A stretch of 13,874 bases of DNA from Promethearchaeota archaeon (GTDB lineage: Archaea > Asgardarchaeota > Lokiarchaeia > Sigyniarchaeales > SOKP01), in NCBI GenBank assembly GCA_016840695.1, contig JAEORV010000008.1, positions 1 through 13,874 on the forward strand, given 5' to 3'. Numbering within the stretch: position 1 is the first letter of the stretch; every line of letters starts with the position of its first letter. The translations under genes and the position numbers were made by a program. The notes under the pieces were generated by a model that saw nothing but the letters and a program-made list of their open reading frames with translations, was not told the origin of the DNA and ran no database searches. Positions 13,373 to 13,874 of this stretch are shown piece by piece.

Positions 13373-13874
13373 TTATTCAATCCCGGCACCTAATTTTAAA
13401 AGGTCATCAATAAAACTAGGATATGAATCTTTAACAATATCCATGTTATTGATCAGAGAATTCGAATTTCCGTTTAAAGCCGCAATACAGCACGCCATGG
13501 CTATCCTATGATCGTTTTCGTGATCGATTTCTGAACCTTTTATATCCTCACACCCATAAATAGTCATTTTGTCTTGCTTTTCTTCTATTTTAACGCCCAT
13601 TTTCGTTAATTCTCGGGCCATTACAGAGATTCGGTCGCTTTCTTTGAGTCTTAATCTTTTAGCATTGTAGAGCGTCGTTTTTTCAGTGAAGGCTCCGATA
13701 ACTGCCAATATTGGAAATAAATCAGGAATATCATGGCAATCAATATCAATACCTTTCAGGGGATATCTAGATAGATTGCCTTTCACGATAACCTGATTTG
13801 TTTCTTGGTTTACTTTAATGTTCGCTCCCATCTCAAGAAGAATGTCAACGATTCTTTTATCTCCTTGAGGATTT
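13373..13874 (-). CDS. aroA: 3-phosphoshikimate 1-carboxyvinyltransferase (EPSP synthase), C-terminal part, 5' end outside window
   Basis: Sixth step of the shikimate pathway: transfer of the enolpyruvyl group of PEP to shikimate-3-phosphate. The frame stays open to the right edge: upstream of the internal Met at 13831 the codons read NPQGDKRIVDILLEMGA, matching the family's 'QGD...ILxxMGA', so that Met is not the start. About 166 C-terminal residues are visible, covering the last part of the C-terminal globular domain. Diagnostic segments are DIPDLFPILAVIGAF, RLRLKESDRI (substrate-binding Lys/Glu/Arg), DHRIAMACCIAAL, and the closing KDSYPSFIDDLLKLG. The gene is complete at its 3' end, with no sign of decay. 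Only 88 bases separate its stop from the transporter start, and that gap holds the transporter's TATA box, so cotranscription is not needed. Confidence 0.95.
   Translation of the reverse strand, partial: NPQGDKRIVDILLEMGANIKVNQETNQVIVKGNLSRYPLKGIDIDCHDIPDLFPILAVIGAFTEKTTLYNAKRLRLKESDRISVMARELTKMGVKIEEKQDKMTIYGCEDIKGSEIDHENDHRIAMACCIAALNGNSNSLINNMDIVKDSYPSFIDDLLKLGAGIE

Noticed and set aside
13829..13831. ATG at 13831 (minus) as the start of aroA
   Set aside because: Fourteen further in-frame codons upstream match the EPSP synthase family (QGD...ILLEMGA); the gene runs off the right edge.
1..13874. GGCC as the methyltransferase target because Mig.MthI accompanies a GGCC system
   Set aside because: More than ten GGCC sites are scattered over the window with no visible avoidance, and the target-recognition region cannot be decoded by eye.

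Overview
This AT-rich window comes from an archaeon. It carries archaeal-type RNA polymerase subunit D with iron-sulfur cysteines, the archaeal/eukaryotic ribosomal protein L18e beside archaeal-type uL13 and uS9, an archaeal-type serine hydroxymethyltransferase, a COG1340-like archaeal coiled-coil protein, and TATA-box promoters. Several genes use a GTGAT-type Shine-Dalgarno element. The lysyl-tRNA synthetase is class II, whereas many archaea use class I. With the large membrane fusion protein, this is compatible with an Asgard/Loki-like lineage, but that placement is an inference; only 'archaeon' is well supported.

Layout, left to right. (1) Positions 2-820 (+) hold the C-terminal part of a coiled-coil protein that runs off the left edge. 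(2) 934-2442 (+) is lysyl-tRNA synthetase. (3) 2547-3449 (+) is an amidohydrolase-2 family metalloenzyme behind a clear TATA box. (4) 3460-4530 (-) is a DNA cytosine-5 methyltransferase, and 4593-5240 (+), divergent from it, is a short iron-sulfur HhH DNA glycosylase. The glycosylase resembles the T/G-mismatch enzyme Mig.MthI rather than MutY, and there is no restriction endonuclease in the window. (5) 5349-6677 (+) is glyA. (6) 6785-8979 (+) is the transcription/translation cluster rpoD-rpl18e-rpl13-rps9. (7) 8997-11744 (-) is a 915-residue fusion of an extracytoplasmic GATase-like domain to a polysaccharide flippase-type membrane domain. (8) 11890-13284 (-) is a GPH/MelB-type MFS transporter. 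(9) 13373-13874 (-) is the C-terminal part of EPSP synthase (aroA), running off the right edge.

Most genes are housekeeping. The most interesting unit is the methyltransferase-glycosylase pair. Deamination of 5-methylcytosine gives T:G mismatches, and the glycosylase has the residues expected to remove the mispaired T. The pair therefore looks like a solitary DNA-methylation module with its own repair enzyme, driven by two interleaved divergent promoters. Second is the flippase fusion, whose external domain carries five N-glycosylation sequons and which lies next to a sugar-transporter-like gene.

There is no gene-free stretch over 300 bases; the largest gap is about 145 bases (11745-11889). 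I saw no tRNA, rRNA, CRISPR array or insertion sequence.
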